Source: Bacteroidota bacterium (lineage in GTDB: Bacteria > Bacteroidota > Bacteroidia > Bacteroidales > UBA4417). From it: a stretch of 10,404 bases of DNA. The stretch is from the NCBI GenBank assembly GCA_020048595.1, contig JAIFMH010000314.1, positions 1 to 10,404 of the forward strand. Reading direction: 5' to 3'. This document shows, piece after piece, positions 1 to 7,031 of the stretch. A program made the position numbers and the translations under genes. The stretch's first letter is position 1. The number at the start of each line of letters is the position of its first letter. The notes beneath the pieces were generated by a model that worked only from the letters and a program-made list of their open reading frames with translations, made no database searches and was not told the origin of the DNA.

Positions 1-184
1 AAAAAGAGGAAACCACTAACTCACTATAAGAATCAAGAATCACTAAAAAAAAATCTCCGCGAACATCTGTGTAATCTGTGCCTCCGTGGTTAAGAAAGGA
101 AAGCAGTAAGTAGATAAGAATACTAGAAATCCTAAGAAAAGAAATCTCTGTGAAATTCAGTGTAATCCGTGTCTCCGTGAAAAA
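1..184. repeat. Two diverged tandem copies of a ~90-bp intergenic repeat
   Basis: Copy A covers about 1-89 and copy B about 90-180. The best conserved core is 38 nt long, at 51-88 and 142-179, with 31 of 38 positions identical by eye. Weaker similarity extends upstream of the core, including ataagaat at 26-33 and 114-121, so the whole unit appears duplicated. Inside the core a CTGTG/CCGTG word recurs about every 8-9 nt. The A-run after copy B could begin a third, lost copy. No plausible gene covers the block. Similar CTGTG-rich dispersed repeats are familiar in intergenic DNA of many bacteria, Bacteroidota included, but their function is not established. The array may continue left of the window. 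Confidence 0.65.
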
Positions 185-189
185 AAAAT

Positions 190-708
190 CTATTCCTCAA
201 CCTCTTTTTTCTCTTTAAAAATATCATAATCCAGCACTTTCATCTTCCATCCATCCTTCATTTTGCAGTGTTTATTTCGCAATAAATAGGATGTTGTGCC
301 AAGCGCAACAAAAGAACCGCTAACATAAGGTACGGTGTTATCAATCAATGGTTCTTCCTGATTTATCGCGTGGTTAAACATGCTCCCGAAAAAATAAATG
401 CCTGCTGCCACAAACATCGTTCGCCACGAGCCGCTTAAAAATGGCCTCCTTATAAGTACTTCATTTACTTTAGTGAATTGAAAAGTATAATTTCGGTTAA
501 CCGTACAACTGGAATCATCAATGTTAGTAATCTCACCGCTTACAGTAAATTCGGGGTCGCCCATACGAACTACAATCTTGTCGCCGGATTGGTAAAAAAA
601 ACGTTTCGTTTTACCCGGTTTCTGAAGTAATATAACCTTCTGCGCATCCACAGTCTGACAAAATAAAACTAACAATAAGGTCCAAATTAAAAATAAATGT
701 AGTTTCAT
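190..708 (-). CDS. Hypothetical secreted or membrane-anchored protein
   Basis: A 172-residue protein that I cannot assign to a named family. The ATG at 708 is chosen over an upstream ATG at 774 because it places a typical signal peptide at the very N-terminus: MKLH, a hydrophobic core, and likely cleavage after VDA at residue 22. The mature part (about 23-90) is polar and beta-rich, beginning with a QKVILLQKPGK segment and a YQSGDKIVVR stretch. Two hydrophobic segments follow, near residues 97-114 and 129-142, and the tail is lysine/glutamate-rich and ends in KEKKEVEE. This arrangement resembles small Bacteroidota hypothetical proteins of the cell envelope. It is divergent from the TlpA-like gene at 859, with a 150-bp shared upstream region. 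Function is unknown. Confidence 0.75.
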   Translation of the reverse strand: MKLHLFLIWTLLLVLFCQTVDAQKVILLQKPGKTKRFFYQSGDKIVVRMGDPEFTVSGEITNIDDSSCTVNRNYTFQFTKVNEVLIRRPFLSGSWRTMFVAAGIYFFGSMFNHAINQEEPLIDNTVPYVSGSFVALGTTSYLLRNKHCKMKDGWKMKVLDYDIFKEKKEVEE

Positions 709-729
709 AAGCCGGGTTATTAGTTCCGA

Positions 730-757
730 TAAAATTAAGCAAATTACTTTAACCAAA
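730..757 (-). promoter_or_regulatory. Possible promoter of the hypothetical gene at 190-708
   Basis: Read on the minus strand, TAATTTTA (737-730) matches the Bacteroidota -7 consensus TAnnTTTG at all but the last position. A TTTG (757-754) lies 16 nt upstream, slightly closer than the usual spacing for the -33 element. The box is about 20 nt from the ATG at 708. This is a consensus match only. Confidence 0.3.
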
Positions 758-781
758 AACGTTAAAAAAGTCAAAAAACCA

Positions 782-799
782 AGCTAATACAGCTTAGCT
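782..799. repeat. Short inverted repeat between divergent genes
   Basis: AGCTAA (782-787) and TTAGCT (794-799) are complementary around a 6-nt spacer. An overlapping alternative pairs AAGCT (781-785) with AGCTT (791-795). The element lies between the divergent start codons at 708 and 859, where an operator could act on either gene. It is short and AT-rich enough to arise by chance. Confidence 0.25.
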
Positions 800-858
800 A
801 ATGGAAGTAATGGGATTGATTTTTTTCCGACATTTGTACACTAATTTTAACACCAGGT

Positions 859-2025
859 ATGAAGTTCAACTCCTTGATTTTCGTTATTTTATTTCCATTG
901 TTGCTTGTCCAGGGATGTAATAGTTTATCAACAGATGATGTGTCTATACATGGAACTTTCACCGGCTTGCCTGATACGAAATTCTATATCTACCAGCTTC
1001 TGCCAGACAGCAAACCTCTGATAGATTCAGTACGAACGGATGCTTCCGGCAATTTCGAAATCTCATTTCCAGTAAACAAAGCCGGATATTACACATTAGC
1101 ACAGAATCCGGAAAATGAAATTACTCTGGTGGTTTCGCCGGGTGAAAAGCTAACGTTGACTAGTAAAGGCAATACCCTTCGAAATACCTATACGGTTGAA
1201 GGATCAAAAGATTCAAAGTTATATCTTGAATACCATACATTCACTATCTCAAATTTGAATAAAGTAGATTCATTATCACGAATATTTGCCGAAAGCCGCT
1301 CAAATCCTGATTTTATAGAGGTAAAGCGACAGTTAGATTCAGCATACATTGAAATCTTCAACGATCAGAAAAATAAAGTGGTTTCATTTGTAGCTCAATA
1401 TCCTAATTCGCTTGCATCACTCCTTATCATTTCGAATAATTTTGGTCCAAACCCGCTTATTTCTGAGCAATCTCACCCGGAATTATTTCTAAAACTCGAC
1501 AGTACACTATTTTCTGCCTATCCCGAAAACAGCCTTGTAAATACTTTTCACCTCCGCATGCTTGATCTCAAGGCTGAAATTGCAGATGCACAAATGCTTG
1601 CAAATCTGGTTAAACCAGGCACACCGGCACCAGAAATTGCATTACCTGATGCAGCGGGAAAAGAAACAAAACTTTCATCCTTACGTGGTAAACTTACCCT
1701 TGTGTACTTCTGGAGCAGCTGGAATGCACCGAGCAGACAAAACAATATGTATCTCAATGGAATTTATAACAAGTATCACGAGCGTGGTTTTGAAATTTAT
1801 GCTGTTTCCATCGACTCAGATGCTGACCTCTGGAAGAAATCGTATTTGCTAGACAAAGCATACTGGGTGCAGGTAAATGATCCAAAAGGACTCGAATCGG
1901 ATTATTGCAGAACGTATGCGGTAATGGTAATTCCTAAAATGATTCTGATTGGAAGAGATGGGAATATCATAGCCCGCGATCCAGCGTTTGGGGAGTTGGA
2001 GGCTTTAATAAAAAAGAATCTTTGA
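859..2025 (+). CDS. TlpA/ResA-like lipoprotein, DUF4369 plus degenerate thioredoxin domain
   Basis: A 388-residue predicted lipoprotein. The N-terminus has a hydrophobic signal and a lipobox VQGC with the lipidated cysteine at residue 20, which fixes the ATG at 859. Residues about 27-115 form a beta-rich domain of the DUF4369 type that often precedes TlpA-like domains in Bacteroidota, and about 120-250 is a helical linker. Residues about 252-388 are an AhpC/TSA-thioredoxin fold: GTPAPEIALPD, the LRGK turn, VYFWSSW, and a cis-proline at IPK (Pro359). The usual WCxPC is here WNAPS (Trp288-Ser292), so both redox cysteines are missing. The only cysteines are Cys20 and Cys350. Disulfide chemistry is therefore unlikely, and a structural, chaperone or ligand-binding role is inferred. 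A weak -7-like box (GACATTTG, 829-836) precedes it. The 97-bp gap to lpxH shows no clear terminator. Confidence 0.88.
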   Translation: MKFNSLIFVILFPLLLVQGCNSLSTDDVSIHGTFTGLPDTKFYIYQLLPDSKPLIDSVRTDASGNFEISFPVNKAGYYTLAQNPENEITLVVSPGEKLTLTSKGNTLRNTYTVEGSKDSKLYLEYHTFTISNLNKVDSLSRIFAESRSNPDFIEVKRQLDSAYIEIFNDQKNKVVSFVAQYPNSLASLLIISNNFGPNPLISEQSHPELFLKLDSTLFSAYPENSLVNTFHLRMLDLKAEIADAQMLANLVKPGTPAPEIALPDAAGKETKLSSLRGKLTLVYFWSSWNAPSRQNNMYLNGIYNKYHERGFEIYAVSIDSDADLWKKSYLLDKAYWVQVNDPKGLESDYCRTYAVMVIPKMILIGRDGNIIARDPAFGELEALIKKNL

Positions 2026-2122
2026 TACTGAACAGCGAATTGCAAATAAAAGCTGACAAAATATAAGCGCCAAACTAAGTAGTAAACAGTATAACCGTTC
2101 AAACTTATAATATCTTTACCAA

Positions 2123-2899
2123 ATGGATTCCACACCCACATACATATATTTTGCCAGCGATTTTCATCTGGGTATTCCCGACAGGATCAGCAGCCTGGTT
2201 CGTGAAAAAAGGCTGATCCGGTGGCTGGATATGGTTCAAAAAGATGCTGAAGTTATTTACCTTATGGGTGACCTTTTCGACTTCTGGTTTGAGTATAAAA
2301 CTGTAGTTCCCAAAGGATATACACGATTATTCAGTAAACTGGCAGAGATAACAGAAAAAGGAATTCCGGTACATTTCTTCAAAGGAAATCATGATTTCTG
2401 GGCCTTCGATTATCTGAACGAAGAAGCAGGCGTTATAATTCATGACGATCCACAAGAAATTGAATTGAAAGGAAAGAAGTTTTTTCTTGCTCATGGCGAT
2501 GGCCTTGGTCCAGGTGACCACAGCTACAAGTTTATGAAAAAGGTATTCCTTTTCAAATTCAATCAATTCCTGTTCCGCTGGCTTCACCCCGACCTGGGCA
2601 CAAAAATGGGACTTTACTTTTCGCGTGGAAGCCGTATTTCAAATATGATAAAACAGGATAAAGATGAAAATTTCTTCCTGAATGACCAGGAGATACTGCT
2701 GGTATTTTCACGCGAAATGGCAGCAAAAAATCCGGATATAGATTATTTAGTATTCGGACACCGGCATATTCCAACCAATATCAAAGTCTCAGAAAAAGCT
2801 AGTTGCATTATTCTGGGTGATTGGGTAAAACATTACTCATATGGAAAATTTGACGGAAATACCTTTGAGATAAAATACTTTGAAAAAGAAGTGGAATAA
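2123..2899 (+). CDS. lpxH: UDP-2,3-diacylglucosamine diphosphatase (LpxH)
   Basis: A 258-residue calcineurin-like metallophosphoesterase that hydrolyses UDP-2,3-diacylglucosamine to lipid X and UMP, the fourth step of lipid A synthesis, at the inner face of the cytoplasmic membrane. All metal-site motifs are visible in order: SDFHLG (Asp13, His15), GDLFDFW (Asp50), GNHDFW (Asn89, His90), AHGDGLGPGD (His124) and GHRH (His213, His215). The GDLFDFWFEYK and HGDGLGPGD contexts and the aromatic/basic stretch around 138-175 are typical of Bacteroidota LpxH and argue against a generic phosphoesterase. E. coli LpxH has GNRD where this protein has GNHD. There is no signal peptide, as expected. No Shine-Dalgarno sequence precedes the ATG. 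It sits 97 bp behind the lipoprotein gene and could share its transcript. Confidence 0.9.
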   Translation: MDSTPTYIYFASDFHLGIPDRISSLVREKRLIRWLDMVQKDAEVIYLMGDLFDFWFEYKTVVPKGYTRLFSKLAEITEKGIPVHFFKGNHDFWAFDYLNEEAGVIIHDDPQEIELKGKKFFLAHGDGLGPGDHSYKFMKKVFLFKFNQFLFRWLHPDLGTKMGLYFSRGSRISNMIKQDKDENFFLNDQEILLVFSREMAAKNPDIDYLVFGHRHIPTNIKVSEKASCIILGDWVKHYSYGKFDGNTFEIKYFEKEVE

Positions 2900-2908
2900 A
2901 TATCTTTA
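2879..2908 (+). promoter_or_regulatory. Candidate Bacteroidota promoter for the M20 peptidase
   Basis: TTTG (2879-2882) and TATCTTTA (2901-2908) are 18 nt apart. They match the Bacteroidota -33 TTTG and, at 5 of 6 fixed positions, the -7 TAnnTTTG. The element overlaps the last codons of lpxH and would give a leader of about 80 nt before the ATG at 2994. This is a consensus match, not proof of transcription. Confidence 0.38.
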
Positions 2909-2993
2909 GCCCGGGTATATTAGACAATCAGTTATAATTCCGCATTAAAAATCATTCATAGAAATCAAAAACAACATAAATAAAAACAGCACA

Positions 2994-4364
2994 ATGGAAA
3001 ATCTAAAAAGTTACATCCAATCCAACTCCCAAAGATATCTTGACGAATTATTTGGCTTAATCCGCATACCTTCAATCAGTTCCGAAAGCGAACACAAAGA
3101 GGATATGGTAAAAACAGCCCAATATGTTGTTGATTCGCTTTTAAAAGCAGGCGCTGACAAAGCAGAAATAATGGAAACCACCGGCCATCCGGTTGTTTAT
3201 GCCGAAAAAATCATTGATCCGGCAAAACCTACAATCCTGGTTTACGGTCATTATGATGTGATGCCTGTTGATCCGCTCGAACTCTGGACTTCGCCCCCGT
3301 TTGAGCCGGAAGTCCGCGACGGGAAGATTTTTGCCCGCGGCGCTGTGGATGATAAAGGACAGCTCTTTATGCAGGTTAAAGCATTTGAATACCTGGTTTT
3401 AACAAACCAGCTTCATTTCAATGTAAAATGGATGATTGAAGGCGAAGAAGAAATGGGTTCGCCTGCTTTGGGGAAATGGCTGCCCGGCCAGAAAGACTTG
3501 TTAAAAGCTGATCTGATCCTGGTATCTGACACAAGTATGATTGCCATTGATATTCCAAGCATTACCGTTGGATTACGTGGCCTTGCTTATATGGAAGTAG
3601 AAGTTGCCGGTCCTGATAAAGACCTGCACTCGGGAATTTATGGTGGTGCTGTCGCTAATCCGGCCACAATACTTGCTAAAATGATCGCTTCGTTGCACGA
3701 TGAAAATAATCATATAACGATTCCCGGTTTCTACGATGACGTATTGGAACTTTCGGCGGAAGAACGCGCGGATATGGCCCGCGCTCCTTTCAACCTTGAG
3801 GAGTACAAGAAAAAACTTGATGTAAAATCCACTCTTTGTGAAAAAGACTATACCGTTAACGAATGTACCGGCATACGTCCGGCACTGGATGTAAACGGAA
3901 TCTGGAGCGGTTACACCGGCGAAGGATCGAAAACCGTTTTACCTGCAAAAGCTTTTGCAAAAATCAGCATGCGGTTGGTTCCGCACCAGGACCCGCATAA
4001 AATTGCAGAACTTTTCTCCCGCCATTTACAATCCATTGCTCCTGATTGCGTGAAGGTTACAGTAAAAGAGCACCACGGCGGATATCCGTATGTTGCTCCA
4101 ACCAATACGGCTGCTTATCGTGCCGCCAGCAAAGCCTACGAAACCGTTTATGGCATTAAACCGGTTCCTACGCGAAGCGGTGGAAGCATTCCAATTATTT
4201 CAACTTTCGAGCAGGTTTTGGGAATCAAATCCATCCTTATGGGATTTGGACTGGATACGGATGCCGCCCATTCGCCAAACGAAAACTACCACCTCGAGTG
4301 TTTTTTTAAAGGAATTGAAACAATTACCTGGTTTTATAAGTACTACAGCGATGAACTTGCATAA
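2994..4364 (+). CDS. M20-family dipeptidase / metallo-hydrolase
   Basis: A 456-residue zinc peptidase of the M20 family, closest in motif style to the CNDP/PepV-like dipeptidases. It probably cleaves dipeptides or other small peptides in the cytoplasm, as no signal peptide is seen. The metal and catalytic residues are all present: GHYDVMPVDP (His86, catalytic Asp88), GAVDDKG (bridging Asp119), EGEEEMGS (general base Glu152, metal ligand Glu153), VSDT (Asp179) and AHSPNE (His426). The dimerisation or lid domain lies at about 190-365 and carries the LHSG motif (His212), which contributes to substrate binding in this family. Length is normal for the family and the gene is intact. The exact substrate cannot be read from sequence. 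It is separated from lpxH by 94 bp and from the AOR-family gene by 151 bp, both gaps with candidate promoters, so it may be a single-gene unit. Confidence 0.92.
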   Translation: MENLKSYIQSNSQRYLDELFGLIRIPSISSESEHKEDMVKTAQYVVDSLLKAGADKAEIMETTGHPVVYAEKIIDPAKPTILVYGHYDVMPVDPLELWTSPPFEPEVRDGKIFARGAVDDKGQLFMQVKAFEYLVLTNQLHFNVKWMIEGEEEMGSPALGKWLPGQKDLLKADLILVSDTSMIAIDIPSITVGLRGLAYMEVEVAGPDKDLHSGIYGGAVANPATILAKMIASLHDENNHITIPGFYDDVLELSAEERADMARAPFNLEEYKKKLDVKSTLCEKDYTVNECTGIRPALDVNGIWSGYTGEGSKTVLPAKAFAKISMRLVPHQDPHKIAELFSRHLQSIAPDCVKVTVKEHHGGYPYVAPTNTAAYRAASKAYETVYGIKPVPTRSGGSIPIISTFEQVLGIKSILMGFGLDTDAAHSPNENYHLECFFKGIETITWFYKYYSDELA

Positions 4365-4455
4365 GAAACAGGACTAAATCATCCGGCGCAAGAGAATCAT
4401 CTTCAAAAAAAACAGTGCCAAAACACCTGTAATGATGAATGAGAAAGGGTCATGA

Positions 4456-4463
4456 TATTTTTG
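4456..4463 (+). promoter_or_regulatory. Candidate -7 promoter box upstream of the AOR-family gene
   Basis: TATTTTTG matches the Bacteroidota -7 element TAnnTTTG at every fixed position and lies 52 nt before the ATG at 4516. No good TTTG or TTG is found at -33 spacing, so it is only a half-supported promoter. The following TACCTTTA (4464-4471) is a weaker alternative. The 151-bp gap otherwise holds no gene or clear terminator that I can see. Confidence 0.35.
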
Positions 4464-4515
4464 TACCTTTAATCGTTCATCATTACTTTTTTAAACCAGT
4501 TAAAATATTCATTTT

Positions 4516-6393
4516 ATGGATCAGATGCAAAAAGTTCTGCTTGTAGATGCAGCCACATCCTTCTACAGGATGAAAAAATACAAGGTCGGCGACTTCTTTG
4601 GTCCTGTAGATCTTGGGTTGCATTTGTCAGGAAAACTGAACAGCCTAAATATCGGGACAGGCTTGCTGGCCGGCTCTATATTTCCCGGGTCTAACCGACT
4701 GATCTTTAATGGTTTTTCGCCTTGCTGGAGCGGCTTCTATGTTTCGAGCATGGGTGGAGCTGCCCTGGTTTTTGAAAATATGGGAATAAATATGCTATCA
4801 ATAATTGGCAAAGCACATACGCCTTCCATATTGTATCTTAACCGTGTGCATGGCGAAGAAGTTGAAGTGGAAATTACGCCTGTTAATGTGAATGCAGTCT
4901 GGGATTCAGGTCGAAAGGGAATATACAGCCTTATGGATCATGTGCTTGAAAAATATGGACACCGTTACGAAACCGATCCTAGAATTCTGGCAACCGGCCC
5001 TGCCGCCCTGGCTACCGACTTTGGAGGAATCTGTTCGGTTCCAATACGCAACAAAGAGCTCACTTTTGTTGATACCTGGGCAGGGCGGGGCGGATTCGGG
5101 ACCAAAATGCTGCGCGATCACGGTATTGCAGCCATTATTTACGGAGGTACGGTTGTAACCGAAGATTTCCGCGACCGTACCGTGGCCGATGCCTGGTTTC
5201 AGCAGAAATACCAACAGAAACTAGCAGCCAAGGATATTGACGCCACCACGAAATACCGCTACGATCCCAACTTTAATACCGGTGGCACATTTGGCGTAAA
5301 TTATGCCACGCTCTCAGGTCGGATGATGTCATTCAATTATAAAAGCCTTCAATGGGATGAAGAGAAACGGGTGAAACTGCACAAGGAATTTGTGTTGGAT
5401 CACTACCTTAAACAATTCAACGAAGAAACCATACAAACCAAACAGCAGAAAAATTGTGGCGAACCCTGCGCGGCTGTCTGTAAAAAGATGAACAACGAGT
5501 TTAAAAAAGATTATGAACCTTATCAAACCATGGGGCCGCAGTGTGGCATTTTCGATCAGCGTGCAGCTGAGTTATTAAACCATCACGCTGACACACTGGG
5601 CTTTGATGCCATTTCGGTGGGCGGGGTGCTTTCGTGGATGATGGAATGCCTGGCTGATGGATCCGTAAGTGCCGAAGAGATGGGCGTAACCGCTAAGCCA
5701 GTTTTTGAACCTGAGAATTTTAATGTTGTGGATGATTCGATGCATAATGCGCTTATCGGACTTGAATTGCTCGAAAGCATCATACATAAACGCGGCATAG
5801 TTAACCTTAACGAAGGTGCCCGGAAATTTGCCCGCCACCTTGCCCGAACAAAAGGACAACACGTGCTGAACAGCTTTGTTTACACAGCTTATGCACGTAA
5901 CGGCTGGATGGTTCCAAACCAGTATTGGTCACCAGGCACCCTCTCTCCTATGGCCATTATGGGGAAATATTATATGAACTATGGAAACGATTTCATACCA
6001 CCGCGCGAACTGGGTCGCAAAAATGCAGAACGAATGATTCAGGAACTGGTGATCGATAATATAGGGCTTTGCCGCTTTCACCGCGGGTGGGCCGAAGAAA
6101 TGATACCGGAAATTATCGAATCGTTATATGGAATGAAGGAAAAATATCTGAAAAATATACGTACCACCGCTGCCAGGATCAATGCCCGCAACTCTTCCGT
6201 TTTCTGGGAAAGCAGCCGGAGCGTTGATTATATTTACACCTTTCTGAAACGAAAGAAAGAGGTGGATGGCATCAAAGATCCTGTTTTGCTAAGTTGGCTC
6301 GAAAAATTTGAAACAGACCGCAATGCGGCAGCTCTTGATTTCTGGTACGAAATTCATAAAGGAGTGCACGAATCGCTCAGAGAATTTCAATAA
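4516..6393 (+). CDS. Aldehyde:ferredoxin oxidoreductase family protein (tungstopterin)
   Basis: A 625-residue member of the AOR family (COG2414), tungsten-bis-pterin and [4Fe-4S] enzymes that oxidise aldehydes, or reduce acids, with ferredoxin. The N-terminal AOR domain (about 5-210) contains PGSNRLIFNG and the hallmark FYVSSMGGAALVFENMG. Cluster ligands are Cys314, Cys318 and Cys322 plus Cys519; the 197-residue gap between the last two is close to the 199 of Pyrococcus furiosus AOR. Two pterin-site motifs of the DxxGL(C/D)x type are visible: DTLGFDA (359-365, Leu replaced by Phe) and a perfect DNIGLCR (514-520). The first cysteine spacing is CX3C instead of the CX2C of characterised AORs. 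No separate ferredoxin-like subunit, MoaD-like gene or tungstate transporter lies within the window. The substrate is unknown; BamB- or YdhV-like roles cannot be excluded. The cytoplasmic location is inferred from the lack of a signal peptide. Confidence 0.92.
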   Translation: MDQMQKVLLVDAATSFYRMKKYKVGDFFGPVDLGLHLSGKLNSLNIGTGLLAGSIFPGSNRLIFNGFSPCWSGFYVSSMGGAALVFENMGINMLSIIGKAHTPSILYLNRVHGEEVEVEITPVNVNAVWDSGRKGIYSLMDHVLEKYGHRYETDPRILATGPAALATDFGGICSVPIRNKELTFVDTWAGRGGFGTKMLRDHGIAAIIYGGTVVTEDFRDRTVADAWFQQKYQQKLAAKDIDATTKYRYDPNFNTGGTFGVNYATLSGRMMSFNYKSLQWDEEKRVKLHKEFVLDHYLKQFNEETIQTKQQKNCGEPCAAVCKKMNNEFKKDYEPYQTMGPQCGIFDQRAAELLNHHADTLGFDAISVGGVLSWMMECLADGSVSAEEMGVTAKPVFEPENFNVVDDSMHNALIGLELLESIIHKRGIVNLNEGARKFARHLARTKGQHVLNSFVYTAYARNGWMVPNQYWSPGTLSPMAIMGKYYMNYGNDFIPPRELGRKNAERMIQELVIDNIGLCRFHRGWAEEMIPEIIESLYGMKEKYLKNIRTTAARINARNSSVFWESSRSVDYIYTFLKRKKEVDGIKDPVLLSWLEKFETDRNAAALDFWYEIHKGVHESLREFQ

Positions 6394-6413
6394 GCAACAA
6401 GTCAAAAATATTG

Positions 6414-6442
6414 AATCCAAAATCACCAGAGGATTTTGGATT
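6414..6442. terminator. Inverted repeat, probable bidirectional terminator
   Basis: AATCCAAAATC (6414-6424) and GATTTTGGATT (6432-6442) form a perfect 11-bp stem with a 7-nt loop. It sits between the stops of the convergent genes ending at 6393 (plus) and 6471 (minus). Minus-strand reading gives a U-rich tail (AATATTTTTG); plus-strand reading gives only a broken T-rich tail. It most likely ends the DUF2231-like transcript and perhaps also the AOR-family transcript. Confidence 0.6.
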
Positions 6443-6470
6443 TAGTATTTGCTTATGCAGGAAACAGGAA

Positions 6471-6965
6471 TTATTTTTCCGTCTCATTTTCATTCTGATA
6501 GCCGATACTATTTTGTTTTTCAGCATCATTTCTAAACTCGCTGTGCCTGATCTGTCCTCCTGTTCTCCCCACATACAACATAGCCATTGAGCTGATTAAC
6601 GAAAGGATGAGTGTGATAATTATCAGAAAATGAACGGATCGTTCTTTCTTCCAGATGCTGTATAATGACATAGCAGCCATTAATCCGGCCGGGATCATCA
6701 GGTACATTCCTATTGTTGCGATATCTTCGTGGCGGTTGATCAGGCTTTCGGCTACATCTGGAATTCCCTTCACGGCATCTTCAGCCGGATCACCCGTTTG
6801 ATATGCCAGTATTGCTGTAAGTGCAGCAAACACAATAGTTCCTAAACCACTTATGTTAACTCCCTGGTTTTTAAAAACCAGACCAGCAATGATTAGCACT
6901 GTACCGATAACTGACCCGACTATCGGGAAGTGATTTATAACTATATGAAGGTAAGCCCAGTCCAT
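6471..6965 (-). CDS. DUF2231-like four-helix membrane protein
   Basis: A 164-residue inner-membrane protein with four predicted helices at about 8-31, 38-56, 82-104 and 112-132, and a polar C-terminal tail. It begins MDWAYLH, followed by NHFPIVG, then has TGDPAED after helix 2, RHED before helix 3 and GGQIRHSE after helix 4. This pattern is shared by small DUF2231-related membrane proteins common in Bacteroidota. The histidines His7, His12, His79 and His141 fall at or near membrane edges, an arrangement compatible with haem or metal binding, but that is inference. The ATG at 6965 directly precedes the conserved start motif, so the start is well supported. It is convergent with the AOR-family gene; nothing in the sequence links the two functionally. 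Confidence 0.82.
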   Translation of the reverse strand: MDWAYLHIVINHFPIVGSVIGTVLIIAGLVFKNQGVNISGLGTIVFAALTAILAYQTGDPAEDAVKGIPDVAESLINRHEDIATIGMYLMIPAGLMAAMSLYSIWKKERSVHFLIIITLILSLISSMAMLYVGRTGGQIRHSEFRNDAEKQNSIGYQNENETEK

Positions 6966-6991
6966 AAGATTAATATTAGCAAGATTAAAAG

Positions 6992-7010
6992 AGGCAGGAA
7001 TTGCTTGCCT
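6992..7010. repeat. Short hairpin in the leader of the DUF2231-like gene
   Basis: AGGCAGG (6992-6998) and CTTGCCT (7004-7010) form a 7-bp stem with one G-T pair and a 5-nt loop. It lies 27-45 nt upstream of the minus-strand ATG at 6965, downstream of the candidate promoter, so it would be in the 5' leader. Read on the plus strand it is followed by GTTTTT and looks like a weak intrinsic terminator, although no plus-strand gene ends here. Confidence 0.35.
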
Positions 7011-7031
7011 GTTTTTCGATCAATTCTTTAA

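Noticed and set aside
1..184. A CRISPR array at the left edge
   Set aside because: Only two imperfect copies of a long unit, no uniform short repeats and spacers, and no cas genes in the window.
709..774. An upstream ATG at 774 that would lengthen the hypothetical protein by 22 residues
   Set aside because: The extension would put a second hydrophobic stretch before an otherwise normal signal peptide starting at the ATG at 708.
1548..1852. Open frames of 69 and 96 codons inside the TlpA-like gene
   Set aside because: They shadow a well-supported thioredoxin-fold coding region and have no motif of their own.
2111..2118. TATCTTTA as a promoter box for lpxH
   Set aside because: It is only 4 nt from the ATG and has no TTTG or TTG at -33 spacing, so a chance match is likely.
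4892..5862. Open frames on both strands within the AOR-family gene
   Set aside because: The family motifs of the AOR frame run continuously through this region; the others are shadows.
859..6393. A single functional operon or a novel multi-gene system among the plus-strand genes
   Set aside because: Gaps of 94-151 bp, separate candidate promoters and unrelated functions (lipid A, peptidase, AOR) argue for ordinary neighbouring genes.
6377..6574. A 65-codon minus-strand frame overlapping the end of the DUF2231-like gene
   Set aside because: It crosses the convergent hairpin and overlaps a conserved membrane-protein frame, with no motif or upstream signal.
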